A stretch of 64,000 nucleotides of DNA from Candidatus Kuenenia stuttgartensis (GTDB taxonomy: Bacteria; Pseudomonadota; Alphaproteobacteria; SMXS01), in contig CALQFM020000002.1 of NCBI GenBank assembly GCA_943329845.2, forward strand, positions 1-64,000, written 5' to 3'. The position numbers and the translations under genes are program-made. How positions within the stretch are numbered: the stretch's first letter is position 1; every line of letters starts with the position of its first letter. The notes below the pieces were generated by a model. That model did no database searches and had not been told where the DNA came from. It saw only the letters and a list, made by a program, of their open reading frames with translations. This document shows positions 26,569 through 36,978 of the stretch, in pieces.

Positions 26569-29121
26569 CTAGAAGTCAGCCCCCACTTCGATGCCCCAGG
26601 TCGAGCCGATACCCACCGTGCCAGACGCGAACAGCGGCTGGATGATGGCCGGCGCCTCCTCGCGCTCGTTGAGCAGGTTGCGACCGAAGAAGGTCACCCG
26701 GTAGTTGTCCCAGGCATAGGTGATGGAAGCGCTGATGTCGTTGCGCGGCTTGACCCGGCTCAGCGTCTGGTTGAGCAGGTTGCCTTCCACCGAACTGATG
26801 TAGCTCCACTTGCCACTAAGCTGCAACTCGCCCGGTCCCACCAGGATATTGTAGTTGAAGCCGGCGCCGGCCGTCAGCTTGGGGGCGTTACGCACCTTCA
26901 GGAAGGTCGCATCCACAATGCATTCCGGCCTGCCGGTGCAGCTGTCGTTCGGATTGATGTCGGTGAAGAAGTCCTTGTACTGCGCGTCGAGAATGCCGAC
27001 GGAACCGAACATCTTGAATTCCTCGGTAACCGCCGCCTGGACCTCGGCTTCGACGCCTTGATAGATCACGTTCGCCACGTTGCTGAACACGGTGGCGACC
27101 GTATTCGTGGAGGGATCGAACTGAACCGCCGACTCCTGCTTGTTCTTGAACTTGTTGCGGAACAAGGCAACGTTCGTCTGCAGGCGGTTGTCGAACCACT
27201 GGGCCTTCACGCCAAGTTCGAACGATTGCGACGTTTCCGGATCGTACTGATCCCGTTCGAAGTCGGCGACGTTCTGGTTGACGCCGAAGAAGCCGCCGGA
27301 ATGCCAGCCCTCGGCATAGGACGCATAAAGCAGGATGTCTTGCGTTGCCTTCCAGGAAATGCTGGCCTTCGGCGAAATGTCCTTCCAGCTGTTCTTCAGG
27401 TCCGCGAAATCCGGGAACGCGAAATCGTTGACCCGGGAGAGAGGCGCCAGGTAGGCCTGAGCCGCGATGAAATGCTTCTTTTCATAGCTCCAGCGTACGC
27501 CGGCCTCCAGCGTCCAGCCGGGGGCGAATTCCCAATCCGCGTGGGCAAAGAGCGCATGGGCGGTAGTCGACTGGTCCTCGAAGAGCTTCTGCACCAGCTT
27601 GGCGCCATACGGAGCGTTTGCAAAACCCTCGTCGCAGCGTGTGTTACCGAAGCGGTGGGCAAGGCAGGCGCCGACCGGCGTAAATCCGGGATGATTTGCC
27701 GCCGCTGCAGGGGAGAGCCATTGATTTGTCGCAAGCGAATAACCGCCGAGGGCACCAACGAACGTCCAGAAATCGCCGCCCGTGACCCACTTCTGATTGA
27801 ACTGGCTGTCCCAGTAGTAGTACCCGACCAGGGCGTTGATCTTGCCCATCGACGAGTCCCAAGAACCCTCGAGGCGCAATTCGCCACTGAACTGCTTGAA
27901 GGAATTGTCGCGCTCGATGGTGATGAAGTCCTTCTCGGTGCCATCGAAGTCGTACTTCCGGTACTCCTGCATCTTCCGGTAGCCCAGCACCGTGACCAGC
28001 TTTACCTCGTCACTGAAATTGGCTGTCATGTCGAGCGTGTAGGCGTTCGTATTGACCTTGCCGGGATTGGGCAGATCGGTGCGGTTCTCCTTCCGGGGGA
28101 AATCAAGCTCGGTCCTGCACGGCACATTCGGCACCGCGCCTCCGGTGATCAGCGCTGGCAGGTAACACGCCAGAAATCCGCCGGAGTAATTCGGATCGCT
28201 GGACACGCCGGTCGGGGGAACAACCCCCGGCGCGAAGTTCCAGTTGGTCAGGTATGCGGCGCCCTGGCTGTGGTCCTCAAAGCGTTCGACGGTGAGCTTG
28301 GCCTCGAACCAGTCATTGGGCGTCGCCAGCAGGGTCAACCCGTAGTTCATATAATCTTTTTGCGGCTGGGTAGTGTTGAGATAGGTGTTCTTGTAATAGC
28401 CGTCCCGCTGCAGATTGCTGAAGAATCCCTTCACCGCCAGCTTGTCCCGTACTATCGGGGCATTCAGCACCGCGCGGAATTCCTGCTGGTTGAACCGTCC
28501 ATAGTTGTACTGCAGCTTGGCGCCGTATTCGCCGGTCGGTCGGCTGCGGATCGCGTTGAGCACGCCGCCAACCGTGTTCCGGCCGTAGAGCGTGCCCTGC
28601 GGGCCGCGCAGGATTTCGATGCGCTCGATGTCGAAGTTCTCGATCACCTGGCCCGACAGCGAACCCAGATAGATGCCGTCGATCATGACGGCGATCGGCG
28701 AATCGAACGAATTGTCGTCGGTGCGCGTCGGGCTGATACCGCGAATGGTGATGGCGGCCGCGCCGGCGCGTGACGCATCGCTATCGATCCGGACATTGGC
28801 CGAATAACCGTTCAGGTCCTTCAGATCGCGCACCGTGGCCAGTTTCAGTTCACCGCTGATCGCGGTCATGGCGACCGGCACGTCCTGAATCGATTCCTCG
28901 GTCTTCCGCGCCGTGACCAGCACCGAATCGACCCTCGGCCCGGCGTGAGGCGCATTCTGCGCAACCTGCTGTGCGGTTGGCGCGGTAACTGGCGCCGCGG
29001 TCTCGCCGGCGGCGGTTTCCGCCGCGGCAACGCCGAACGGCAACATGACTACCGGCACCGCAAGCGCCGCCAACTTGACGGCGCGGGTGAACTTCCCAGG
29101 CGCGATACGCCCCATATCCAT
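26569..29121 (-). CDS. TonB-dependent receptor (paralog 1)
   Basis: VDSVLVTARKTEESIQDVPVAMTAISGEL... plug; beta-barrel; C-terminal GIEVGADF. Confidence 0.95.
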   Translation of the reverse strand: MDMGRIAPGKFTRAVKLAALAVPVVMLPFGVAAAETAAGETAAPVTAPTAQQVAQNAPHAGPRVDSVLVTARKTEESIQDVPVAMTAISGELKLATVRDLKDLNGYSANVRIDSDASRAGAAAITIRGISPTRTDDNSFDSPIAVMIDGIYLGSLSGQVIENFDIERIEILRGPQGTLYGRNTVGGVLNAIRSRPTGEYGAKLQYNYGRFNQQEFRAVLNAPIVRDKLAVKGFFSNLQRDGYYKNTYLNTTQPQKDYMNYGLTLLATPNDWFEAKLTVERFEDHSQGAAYLTNWNFAPGVVPPTGVSSDPNYSGGFLACYLPALITGGAVPNVPCRTELDFPRKENRTDLPNPGKVNTNAYTLDMTANFSDEVKLVTVLGYRKMQEYRKYDFDGTEKDFITIERDNSFKQFSGELRLEGSWDSSMGKINALVGYYYWDSQFNQKWVTGGDFWTFVGALGGYSLATNQWLSPAAAANHPGFTPVGACLAHRFGNTRCDEGFANAPYGAKLVQKLFEDQSTTAHALFAHADWEFAPGWTLEAGVRWSYEKKHFIAAQAYLAPLSRVNDFAFPDFADLKNSWKDISPKASISWKATQDILLYASYAEGWHSGGFFGVNQNVADFERDQYDPETSQSFELGVKAQWFDNRLQTNVALFRNKFKNKQESAVQFDPSTNTVATVFSNVANVIYQGVEAEVQAAVTEEFKMFGSVGILDAQYKDFFTDINPNDSCTGRPECIVDATFLKVRNAPKLTAGAGFNYNILVGPGELQLSGKWSYISSVEGNLLNQTLSRVKPRNDISASITYAWDNYRVTFFGRNLLNEREEAPAIIQPLFASGTVGIGSTWGIEVGADF

Positions 29122-29248
29122 CGTGATTTCCTCCCCAAAAGTGACCGCCCTAGTGGCAGCGGGGAAATCGGATCCCACATTCGGCGGTGGAATCTCGTCT
29201 ACCCGTATACCATGCGGTAACGCCGGCGAGCGTGCCCAAGGCTATCGA

Positions 29249-29265
29249 ATTAATCAACGATTAAT
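29249..29265. promoter_or_regulatory. Perfect 17-bp palindrome ATTAATC-AAC-GATTAAT upstream of TonB receptor 1
   Basis: 7-bp arms; 128 bp upstream of start 29121; shared with 32143-32159. Confidence 0.6.
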
Positions 29266-29406
29266 TTTTTTCATTATGTGTGCTTGTTTTAGGCACTCGG
29301 ATCGGCCGGGATTTTTGTGGCGCGCCGGTTATCAGCGGTAATCCAGGCCCCCTTTCTCGTTAATAGCCGCTCACTTACGCCGCATCCGGTATCGACTGGA
29401 ATCTAC

Positions 29407-29450
29407 TAAAACGCGAACGAGCCGTACCGCTGTTTGGCGGCACGGCTCGC
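29407..29450 (-). terminator. Terminator-like hairpin downstream of TonB receptor 2
   Basis: CGAGCCGTgCCGC/GCGGtACGGCTCG stem then TTCGCGTTTTAG on the minus strand. Confidence 0.6.
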
Positions 29451-29491
29451 AAGCGCAGGTTGCCCAGTTCAGATCCGGGTCCGAGGATTGA

Positions 29492-32017
29492 CTAGAATTC
29501 GCCGCTCACCTCGATGCCCCAGCTCCGGCCCGGACCGACGGTGCCGGATGCGAACAGGGGCTGGATGATCGCAGGAGACTCAAACCTGTCGTTCGTCAAG
29601 TTGTTGCCGAACAGTGAAATGCGGATGTCGTTCCACGAATAGCTGATGGACGCGCTCAGGTTTTCCCGCGACGGCACCCTGCCGGCTGCCAGGTTGACCA
29701 AATTGCCTTCCACATTGCTAACATAGCTGTACCTCGCGGCGAGCTCCAGTTCACCCGGCCCGATCAGCACGGTATAGCTGCCACCAATGCCATAGGTAAG
29801 TTCCGGCGCATTGCGCGGCGTGAGGAAGGTCGCATCCACGATCGTGCAACAACCATCCTGCGGATTAACGTCCGTGTTGAACTTCGAGTATTTGGCGTCG
29901 AGGTAGCCGATCGACCCGAACATCTTGAAGTTTTCGGTAATCACAGCCTGTGCTTCCGCTTCAATACCCTGATAGACCACCGAACCGACATTGCTGAAAA
30001 CGGTCACGACCGTATTGGTTGTACCGTCGAACGCGACAACCGATTCCTGCTTGTTCTTGAACGTGTTACGGAACAGGGCAACGTTGGTCTGCAGCCGGTT
30101 ATCGATGAACTGTGCCTTCACACCGACTTCGATTGATTGGGATGTTTCGGGATCGTACTGGTCTCGCTTGAAATCGGACACGTTTTGGTTCACCCCGAAA
30201 AAGCCTCCGGAGTGCCAGCCCTTCGCATAGGAGGCATAAAGGAGCATATCCTGCGTGGCCTTCCAGGACAGGCCTGCCTTGGGCGAAACATTCGTCCACT
30301 TCTTGCTGAGATCGGCGAATTCGGGGAAATCGTCCACGTAGGCGCGGGCGAGCGGCGTGATGTAGGCCTGTGCGCCGATGAAGTGCTTCTTCTCCTGCGT
30401 CCACCGCACGCCGGCCTCAAGTGTCACATCCTGAATGAACTCCCAGTCGGCGTGGACGAACGCCGCTTCTGACGTCGTCTTCTGGCTTTCGAACAGCTTG
30501 TTGGGGCCCTTCGGGCCATAGGGCTTGTCACCCCAGCCCTGATCGCACCGCACCTGTCCGAACACATTATACAAAGTTGTCCCCGGCCCACCGCGCGGAG
30601 CAAGGCATGCCGCCGCCGGTGTCGCGAAGCCGGTAACGCTCGCCAGCGCCGGGTTGAGCCACGTGTTTGTAGCCAGCGAGTAGCCGCCCAGCGCGGCCAC
30701 GAACTGCCAGAAATCGCCGCCCGTCACCCACCTCTGGTCGAACTTGCTGCTGTAGAAATAAGCCCCCGCGACTGCGTTGATCTTGCCGACCGACGTATCC
30801 CAACTGCCCTCCAGGCGCAGCTCCTCGCTGAACTGCTTGAAGCGGTTGTCGCGCTCGATGGTGATGAAATCGGCTTGCGACCCGTCAAAATCATACTTCC
30901 GGTATTCATGCTGCTGCCGATAGCCCGTCACCGAGACGAGTTTGAGTTCGTCACTCAATCTCGCCGACATGTTGAGCGAATAGGCGCTTGTCATCACTTT
31001 GCCCGGGTTCGGCAGGTCCCCGATGATTGTTTTCGGTATGGTGAGATCCGTCCGGGGAATGGCGTTTTCCAAGCCCAGCAATCCAGGAAGGAAGACATCC
31101 AGAAATCCGCCGCTGAAATCGTACTCACGCGGATCGGTCGGCTTCGGGAAAACGCCGGGCGCCAGATTCCAGTTGGTGAGGTAGGCGCCGCCCTGGCTCC
31201 GATCCTCGAACCGCTCGGCGGTCAGCAACGCCTCGAACCAGTCGTTCGGCGTCGCCAGAACGGTCATTCCGTAATTCCTGTAGTTCTTTTGTGGCTGGGT
31301 CGTATTCAGTGTGGTGTTCTTATACCAACCATCGCGCTGCAGGTTGCTGAAGAATGCCTTCACCGCCAACTTGTCCCGGACGATGGGAGCGTTGAGGACG
31401 GCACGAAACTCCTGCTGGTTCCAACGGCCATAGGTATATTGCAGCTTGGCGCCGTATTCGCCGGTCGGCCGGCTGCGGACCACGTTGAGCACGCCGCCGA
31501 CCGTATTGCGGCCATACAACGTGCCCTGGGGACCGCGCAGGATTTCGATGCGGTCGATGTCAAAGTTCTCGATCACCTGACCCGACAATGAGCCCAGGTA
31601 AATGCCGTCGATCATGACGGCGATCGGCGAATCGAGCGACGTGTCGTCGGTGCGGGTCGGACTGATGCCGCGGATCGTAATCGCGGCAGCCCCAGCCCGT
31701 TCCGGATTGCTGTCGATGCGGACGTTGGCCGAGTAGCCGTTCAGGTCTCGCAGATCCCGGACCGTTGCCAGCTTCAACTCGCTGGTGAGTGCCGTCATGG
31801 CGACGGGCACATCCTGCGCCGATTCCTCGGTCTTTCGGGCCGTCACCAGCACCGACTCGACCTTGGGACCTGACTTGGCTGCCGGGCTCGGCGCCATTGG
31901 TGCGTTATCGGGCGCCGGCTGGGCCGATGCGGTGAAGGCGAGTACGCTTAGCGGAAGTGCTAGAAGTCCAGCTTTGGCGATTGATGGAAATCGCCAGTTC
32001 GCGAAAATTCGCGTCAT
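29492..32017 (-). CDS. TonB-dependent receptor (paralog 2)
   Basis: Plug domain near-identical to paralog 1 (RKTEES.QDVPVAMTA..., TIRGISPTRTDD.S.DSPIAVMIDGIYLGSLSGQVIENFDI.RIEILRGPQGTLYGRNTVGGVLN). Confidence 0.95.
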   Translation of the reverse strand: MTRIFANWRFPSIAKAGLLALPLSVLAFTASAQPAPDNAPMAPSPAAKSGPKVESVLVTARKTEESAQDVPVAMTALTSELKLATVRDLRDLNGYSANVRIDSNPERAGAAAITIRGISPTRTDDTSLDSPIAVMIDGIYLGSLSGQVIENFDIDRIEILRGPQGTLYGRNTVGGVLNVVRSRPTGEYGAKLQYTYGRWNQQEFRAVLNAPIVRDKLAVKAFFSNLQRDGWYKNTTLNTTQPQKNYRNYGMTVLATPNDWFEALLTAERFEDRSQGGAYLTNWNLAPGVFPKPTDPREYDFSGGFLDVFLPGLLGLENAIPRTDLTIPKTIIGDLPNPGKVMTSAYSLNMSARLSDELKLVSVTGYRQQHEYRKYDFDGSQADFITIERDNRFKQFSEELRLEGSWDTSVGKINAVAGAYFYSSKFDQRWVTGGDFWQFVAALGGYSLATNTWLNPALASVTGFATPAAACLAPRGGPGTTLYNVFGQVRCDQGWGDKPYGPKGPNKLFESQKTTSEAAFVHADWEFIQDVTLEAGVRWTQEKKHFIGAQAYITPLARAYVDDFPEFADLSKKWTNVSPKAGLSWKATQDMLLYASYAKGWHSGGFFGVNQNVSDFKRDQYDPETSQSIEVGVKAQFIDNRLQTNVALFRNTFKNKQESVVAFDGTTNTVVTVFSNVGSVVYQGIEAEAQAVITENFKMFGSIGYLDAKYSKFNTDVNPQDGCCTIVDATFLTPRNAPELTYGIGGSYTVLIGPGELELAARYSYVSNVEGNLVNLAAGRVPSRENLSASISYSWNDIRISLFGNNLTNDRFESPAIIQPLFASGTVGPGRSWGIEVSGEF

Positions 32018-32142
32018 CAAGGTTCCCTCCCCATGTCGGACCGCCCCAAACGACAGAGGAAAACCGGATTGCGCATTCAATGGCGAAATCTCGGACCCGA
32101 CATGCCGTGCAGTCCGCACAAAGGTTAGGACCCGGCATTCCT

Positions 32143-32159
32143 ATTAATCAATGATTATT
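32143..32159. promoter_or_regulatory. Near-palindrome ATTAATC-AAT-GATTATT upstream of TonB receptor 2
   Basis: Same motif as 29249-29265 (one arm mismatch), 126 bp upstream of start 32017. Confidence 0.6.
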
Positions 32160-32272
32160 TTTCCTTACCGACATGTCAGCCTTCTATTATGCCACTGTTT
32201 TTTAAGACTTTTTTAATACATTGAGCAATTGATCGCTCGATCATTCAAAGCGGTTTCGCCCGGGATGGTCCG

Positions 32273-33556
32273 TTACCGCGACTGGAACCGGGTACTGATC
32301 CAGATATCCTTCGGGATTCTCAGCGCCAGCGTCTCGACGAACTCGAAGCGATTCTTGCTTTTTGAAAGCGAGAAGCCTTGACGGCGCGCCACCAGGCGCT
32401 CGAACGCAGTGTTCATTTCCTGGCGTGCGAGTGGCGACCCCAGGCAATGATGCGTGCCCTGCCCGAACGCCATGTGCGACGCCGCGTTCTTGCGGTCCAG
32501 GTCGAGCACGTCGGGATCGGCGAAGTGCCGCTCGTCGCGGTTTGCGGCGCCGAAACGGATATGGATCACGCTACCCTTGGGAATGAAGGTGCCGTGCAGT
32601 TCCATGTCCCTCACAACCTGCCGCTCCAACCCTTGGGTCGGCGACTGCAGCCGCAGCGCTTCCTCGACGAACACCTTGATCTTCTCCGGCTCGGCACGCA
32701 GCCGCGCCTCCAGGCCCGGAGTCTCGATCATCAGCCGCATGGCCATGGCGAGCCCGTTGGTCGTCGTCTCGTTGCCGCCCACCAGCACATGCTCGGCCAG
32801 GCTGACCGCCTCGTTGATGTTGAGCGGCCGCTCGCCGTTGTAGAGTCCGTGGGCGATGTCTGTGATCAGGTCTTCCTGCGGATCCCTGCGCTTCCGGTCG
32901 AACCACTCCAGCAGATATTCCTGCAGTTCGACGCCCTTTTGCGCCACCAGCAGCTCGCGCTCCGGCGTCAGCGAATAGGAATGTACTTCCACCCAGTAGT
33001 CCGACCATTCCTTGAGTTGCGGCATGTCCTCCGCCGGCAGGCCCAGGATGCGCGTGATCATGATCAGCGGCAGCGGCACGCAGAACGCCTTCACGAAGTC
33101 GAAGTCCTCGTCCTGAGGCATCTTGTCGATCAGGTCGTCGACGACGCTCTCGATATACGGCACGAGCTTGCGGATGCGCCCCGCCGTGAACGCCTGGTCG
33201 ACGATCTGCCGGTAGGCCGTGTGCACAGGCGGGTCGTCGCCCATGGCGTAATAGCGCCGGAACCCCTTGTCCTCGAATATCTTGCGCGCCGCAGGCGTCC
33301 GCACCAGCGAGCCCGCCTTCTTCATGGAAAGCTCGGTGGTGTTGCGCAGCACCGCGTGCAGGTCGTCATAGCGGGTGACCACATACATGCCCAGGTCCGG
33401 CATCCGGTAGACCGGCGCTTCGTCGCGCAGCGTCCTGTAGGCATCGAACGGACACGCCTGGATCGCCGGGTCCATCAAATTCACCCGCGCCGGATCGACA
33501 CCGTGCGCCTCCCCGCTTACAGGCCCCCCGTTCACGTCGGTAGTTCCGTCCATCAT
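32273..33556 (-). CDS. Cytochrome P450 (#1)
   Basis: FGQGTHHCLGSPLAR heme-Cys motif; GGNETT I-helix; EALRLQSP. Confidence 0.95.
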   Translation of the reverse strand: MMDGTTDVNGGPVSGEAHGVDPARVNLMDPAIQACPFDAYRTLRDEAPVYRMPDLGMYVVTRYDDLHAVLRNTTELSMKKAGSLVRTPAARKIFEDKGFRRYYAMGDDPPVHTAYRQIVDQAFTAGRIRKLVPYIESVVDDLIDKMPQDEDFDFVKAFCVPLPLIMITRILGLPAEDMPQLKEWSDYWVEVHSYSLTPERELLVAQKGVELQEYLLEWFDRKRRDPQEDLITDIAHGLYNGERPLNINEAVSLAEHVLVGGNETTTNGLAMAMRLMIETPGLEARLRAEPEKIKVFVEEALRLQSPTQGLERQVVRDMELHGTFIPKGSVIHIRFGAANRDERHFADPDVLDLDRKNAASHMAFGQGTHHCLGSPLARQEMNTAFERLVARRQGFSLSKSKNRFEFVETLALRIPKDIWISTRFQSR

Positions 33557-33736
33557 CGTCGTCTCTCCCGCGTCATCCCAGGCTCATTACACGCCTGCAG
33601 CCGCCGGCAGGCAAGCGGCCAGTCAGGAACCGCGTCGCCGCCGTACCGTTGATCGCTCACATGCCGCTTGCTTCGGCCCGGCCCGCCGACGCACTCTCCG
33701 GGCCCAAGGGCAGCCAACGCGAAGGCACGTGCCATC

Positions 33737-35389
33737 ATGCGCTTCATCCCCCTCGTCGCCGCCATGGTCCTCGCCGTCGTTACGGCGCTGCTGTGCTGGT
33801 TCAGCCTGTACTGGCTGTTCGCCGTGATCCCGCTCGCCGTCATGTCCGTCGTGGGATTGGCCGACCTGCTGCACGCCACCGATCCGCTGCGCCGCAACTA
33901 TCCGCTCACCGTCCGCTTCCGCTATCTGCTGGAATGGATCGGCCCGTTCATGCGCAGCTACATCGTCGAGGGCGACGAAAAGAGCCTGCCCTTCTCGCGC
34001 GATATTCGCGGCATGATCTACAGCCGCTCGCTCGGCGAGGGCGAGCCCAAGGCATTCGGCAGCGAGCTCGACTTCGATGAATCCGGCTATACCTGGATTC
34101 ACCATTCCATCGCTGCCCGCCCGCCTTCCGATCCAGACTTCCGCATCACCATCGGCGGCCCGCGCTGCACCAGGCCCTATTCGGCCTCGGTATTGAACAT
34201 CTCGGCGATGAGCTTCGGGTCCATCGGCGCCAACGCCGTCGAGGCGCTGAACCTGGGTGCCAAACTCGGCGGCTTCGCCCACGATACCGGCGAGGGCGGC
34301 TTGTCGCAATACCACCTCGCCCATGGCGGCGACATCGTCTGGGAGATCGCGTCAGGCTATTTCGGCTGCCGCACGCCGGACGGACGGTTCGACCCCGAGC
34401 GCTTCCGCGACCAGGCCGCGCTCGAGCAGGTGAAGATGATCAACATCAAGCTCAGCCAGGGCGCCAAGCCGGGGCATGGCGGCATGCTGCCCGGCCCCAA
34501 GGTCACGCCCGAGATTGCCGCCGCCCGCGGCATCGAGCCTTGGAAGGACTGCATCTCACCACCGGCACACTCGTCGTTTTCGACCCCGGTCGGCCTGCTG
34601 GAGTTTACCGCCCAGCTTCGCGACCTATCGGGCGGCAAGCCCGCCGGCTTCAAGCTGGCCATCGGCCATCCGTGGGAGTTCCTCGCCATCTGCAAGGCCA
34701 TGCTGAAGACCGGCATCCACCCGGATTTCATCATCATCGACGGTGGCGAAGGCGGCACCGGCGCCGCGCCGCACGAGTTGCCCGATCATGTCGGCATGCC
34801 GCTTGTCGACGCCCTTGCCTTCGCCCATGCCGCGTTGTGCGGCAGCGGCGTGCGGGACCACGTCATGCTGGGCGCCAGCGGCAAGATCGTCAGCGGCTTC
34901 TCGCTCGCCCGCTCGATGGCGCTCGGCGCCGACTTCTGCAATGCGGCGCGCGGCTTCATGTTCTCGCTGGGCTGCGTCCAGTCCATGCGCTGCCACACCG
35001 GCACCTGCCCCACCGGCATCACCACCCAGGATCCGCTGCGCCAGCGCGCCATCGTCGTGCCCACCCACGCCCAGCGGGTGCACAATTTCCACGCCGCCAC
35101 CGTAGCCAAGCTGGCCGAGATCGTTGGCGCCGCCGGCCTCGATCATCCGGACGAGTTGCGGCCCGAGCATCTCTATATGCGCCTCACGCCCAACGAGATC
35201 CGTTCCGCCGCCGACCTCTACCCCCAGCTCAAGCCAGGCGCGCTCCTCGACGCGCCCGAGGAAACGCCGTTCGCCGCGTTGTGGGAACTGGCCGATCCCG
35301 AGCGCTTCGCGCCGAAATCCATCGCCGAGCGACCCGACATTTCGGGTCGCTCGGTCCGCGCCACGGTGAAGTCCCAGCCGCGAGGCTGA
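33737..35389 (+). CDS. FMN-binding glutamate-synthase-family protein
   Basis: SAMSFGSIGANAVEALNLGAKLGG... IKLSQGAKPGHGGMLPGPKVTPEIA... DGGEGGTGAAP; N-terminal TM segments. Confidence 0.93.
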   Translation: MRFIPLVAAMVLAVVTALLCWFSLYWLFAVIPLAVMSVVGLADLLHATDPLRRNYPLTVRFRYLLEWIGPFMRSYIVEGDEKSLPFSRDIRGMIYSRSLGEGEPKAFGSELDFDESGYTWIHHSIAARPPSDPDFRITIGGPRCTRPYSASVLNISAMSFGSIGANAVEALNLGAKLGGFAHDTGEGGLSQYHLAHGGDIVWEIASGYFGCRTPDGRFDPERFRDQAALEQVKMINIKLSQGAKPGHGGMLPGPKVTPEIAAARGIEPWKDCISPPAHSSFSTPVGLLEFTAQLRDLSGGKPAGFKLAIGHPWEFLAICKAMLKTGIHPDFIIIDGGEGGTGAAPHELPDHVGMPLVDALAFAHAALCGSGVRDHVMLGASGKIVSGFSLARSMALGADFCNAARGFMFSLGCVQSMRCHTGTCPTGITTQDPLRQRAIVVPTHAQRVHNFHAATVAKLAEIVGAAGLDHPDELRPEHLYMRLTPNEIRSAADLYPQLKPGALLDAPEETPFAALWELADPERFAPKSIAERPDISGRSVRATVKSQPRG

Positions 35390-35429
35390 GCACCTGTCCC
35401 GATCGGCGCAAGAAATGGCGCCCGGAGGC

Positions 35430-35984
35430 TTATTCCACCTCGACCAGTTTGGCGTCGAGGCAGGCCTCCATCACCGTCATCATCGCCTTGAAGCTGGCAT
35501 AGAACGCGGCTTGGAGTTCCTCCGTCTGGACCGCGCCCGGCTTCAGCCGGTAGCCGCCCCGCGGGTCTTCAATCACCATGCCCGACGCGACCAGCTCCTT
35601 CAGCTTGCGGCGAACCGTCTCGCGCGGCAGTCCTGTCGAATCCGCGATCGACAGCGCGTTCGACGGCACCTGAAATTCCGGCGGAATGCGGACGTCCATC
35701 GACTCGTAGGGACCCCGCTGCGTCGTCGCCATCAGCCGCTGTATGTTGGACGCGCCCAGGGCATGGATGATCAGAAGCTTTGGCAGGTCGTTCTGCACGT
35801 GCTGGCTGTAGGCCGGCAGGATCTTGCACAGGCACTCGGACAGCTCGTAGAGAAACACGCGGGACTTGTCCCGGAACTCGGACTGCGAAACAACTTTGAG
35901 CCGGCGCTTCGCCCGCCATGAAGGCGAGCCTGTGTCGGACGAGGCTCGGGAACGCGCCGCCCTGCCATCCTGCAAGCGATCCAT
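35430..35984 (-). CDS. Winged-HTH transcriptional regulator
   Basis: VPSNALSIADSTGLPRETVRRKLKELVASGMVIEDPRGGYRL. Confidence 0.75.
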   Translation of the reverse strand: MDRLQDGRAARSRASSDTGSPSWRAKRRLKVVSQSEFRDKSRVFLYELSECLCKILPAYSQHVQNDLPKLLIIHALGASNIQRLMATTQRGPYESMDVRIPPEFQVPSNALSIADSTGLPRETVRRKLKELVASGMVIEDPRGGYRLKPGAVQTEELQAAFYASFKAMMTVMEACLDAKLVEVE

Positions 35985-36306
35985 AATGTGCAACCTTCCG
36001 TCGCGCCCCCAGCGTAACAATGCCTGAATCGTTGCGCCTGCGTCATGTCAAATGCACGGTTGTTCACTGCAAAATTTAACGGTTTGTAACAGTTCCGGAT
36101 TTTCCACGGCGTCTCTGCACCGAAAACCGATGCCCCAAGGGCGGCCGTCGGGGAACGAGCAGCTGCCTATATGGCAGTCAAGGCGGGGAACGTGGCCTGC
36201 CACAACTGCTGATTGCGGGAGCGTAATGACCAACGCTCCCGTCTCGCGGGACGGCTGCCCCGCGGTAATCAATGATGAGCCGGCGACCTTGCCGAGGGCA
36301 ACGCCC

Positions 36307-36825
36307 CTAGAGCAGACTCTTGACCCGCGACTGGTGCAGGCTGACGAAGGACAGCGTTTCCGAAGCATAGGACTTCAGCATCTTGTCACCGCCTGACTGC
36401 GCGTAGTCCGACAGCAGCTTCGCGCTGTAATCCTTTGACGCCTTCTGCACCGCAAGGAATGCTTTGTCGAACTCTTCGGCCTTGACGGCCTTGAGTTGGT
36501 CGAGGCGCGCGGTGTAGTCGGCGCTCAGCCTTGTCTGCGCGTATTTCGGCGCGAATGCCAAGAGCCGCGAATTGGCCAGCGACTGGTCCTCGACGATCTC
36601 GCGGGCCAATTTGCGCACGTCCGCGTTCATGGCCCGGTCGAGCGCGAGCTGGGCCGCCTCCACGTCGAACAGCCCGGCAAGACTGGCGTCGCGCGCGAAC
36701 GCCGCCGCGGCCTGTTCTTCCACCGGCGTAACCGCCTGCGACACTGTCGCGGCCTTCTCTCCGGCGTTGGCCCCGCCGCTCGCGAGAAGGAAAGCGGCCA
36801 CCGTGGCATAGACGATGGAGCGCAT
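36307..36825 (-). CDS. DUF4142-type secreted protein
   Basis: Signal peptide; FARDASLAGLFDVEAAQLALDRAMNADVRKLAREIVEDQSLAN... Confidence 0.8.
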   Translation of the reverse strand: MRSIVYATVAAFLLASGGANAGEKAATVSQAVTPVEEQAAAAFARDASLAGLFDVEAAQLALDRAMNADVRKLAREIVEDQSLANSRLLAFAPKYAQTRLSADYTARLDQLKAVKAEEFDKAFLAVQKASKDYSAKLLSDYAQSGGDKMLKSYASETLSFVSLHQSRVKSLL

Positions 36826-36978
36826 GGAATCCTCCTGATGTGATGCTGGACAAACGCCGTGGCCATATCCTTGTTCCCGGAGGCCCCGGCCCCACAACTC
36901 CTGCCGCAACATTCCACTTGGCCCGTCTCGGCGCGCCAGGCCGCCTAAAGACTTTTCTGAGTTCCTTCCGGGAGCCCG

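Noticed and set aside
27058-28773. 571-aa + strand ORF opposite TonB receptor 1
   Set aside because: Antisense artefact; no recognisable motifs while the minus strand encodes a clear receptor.
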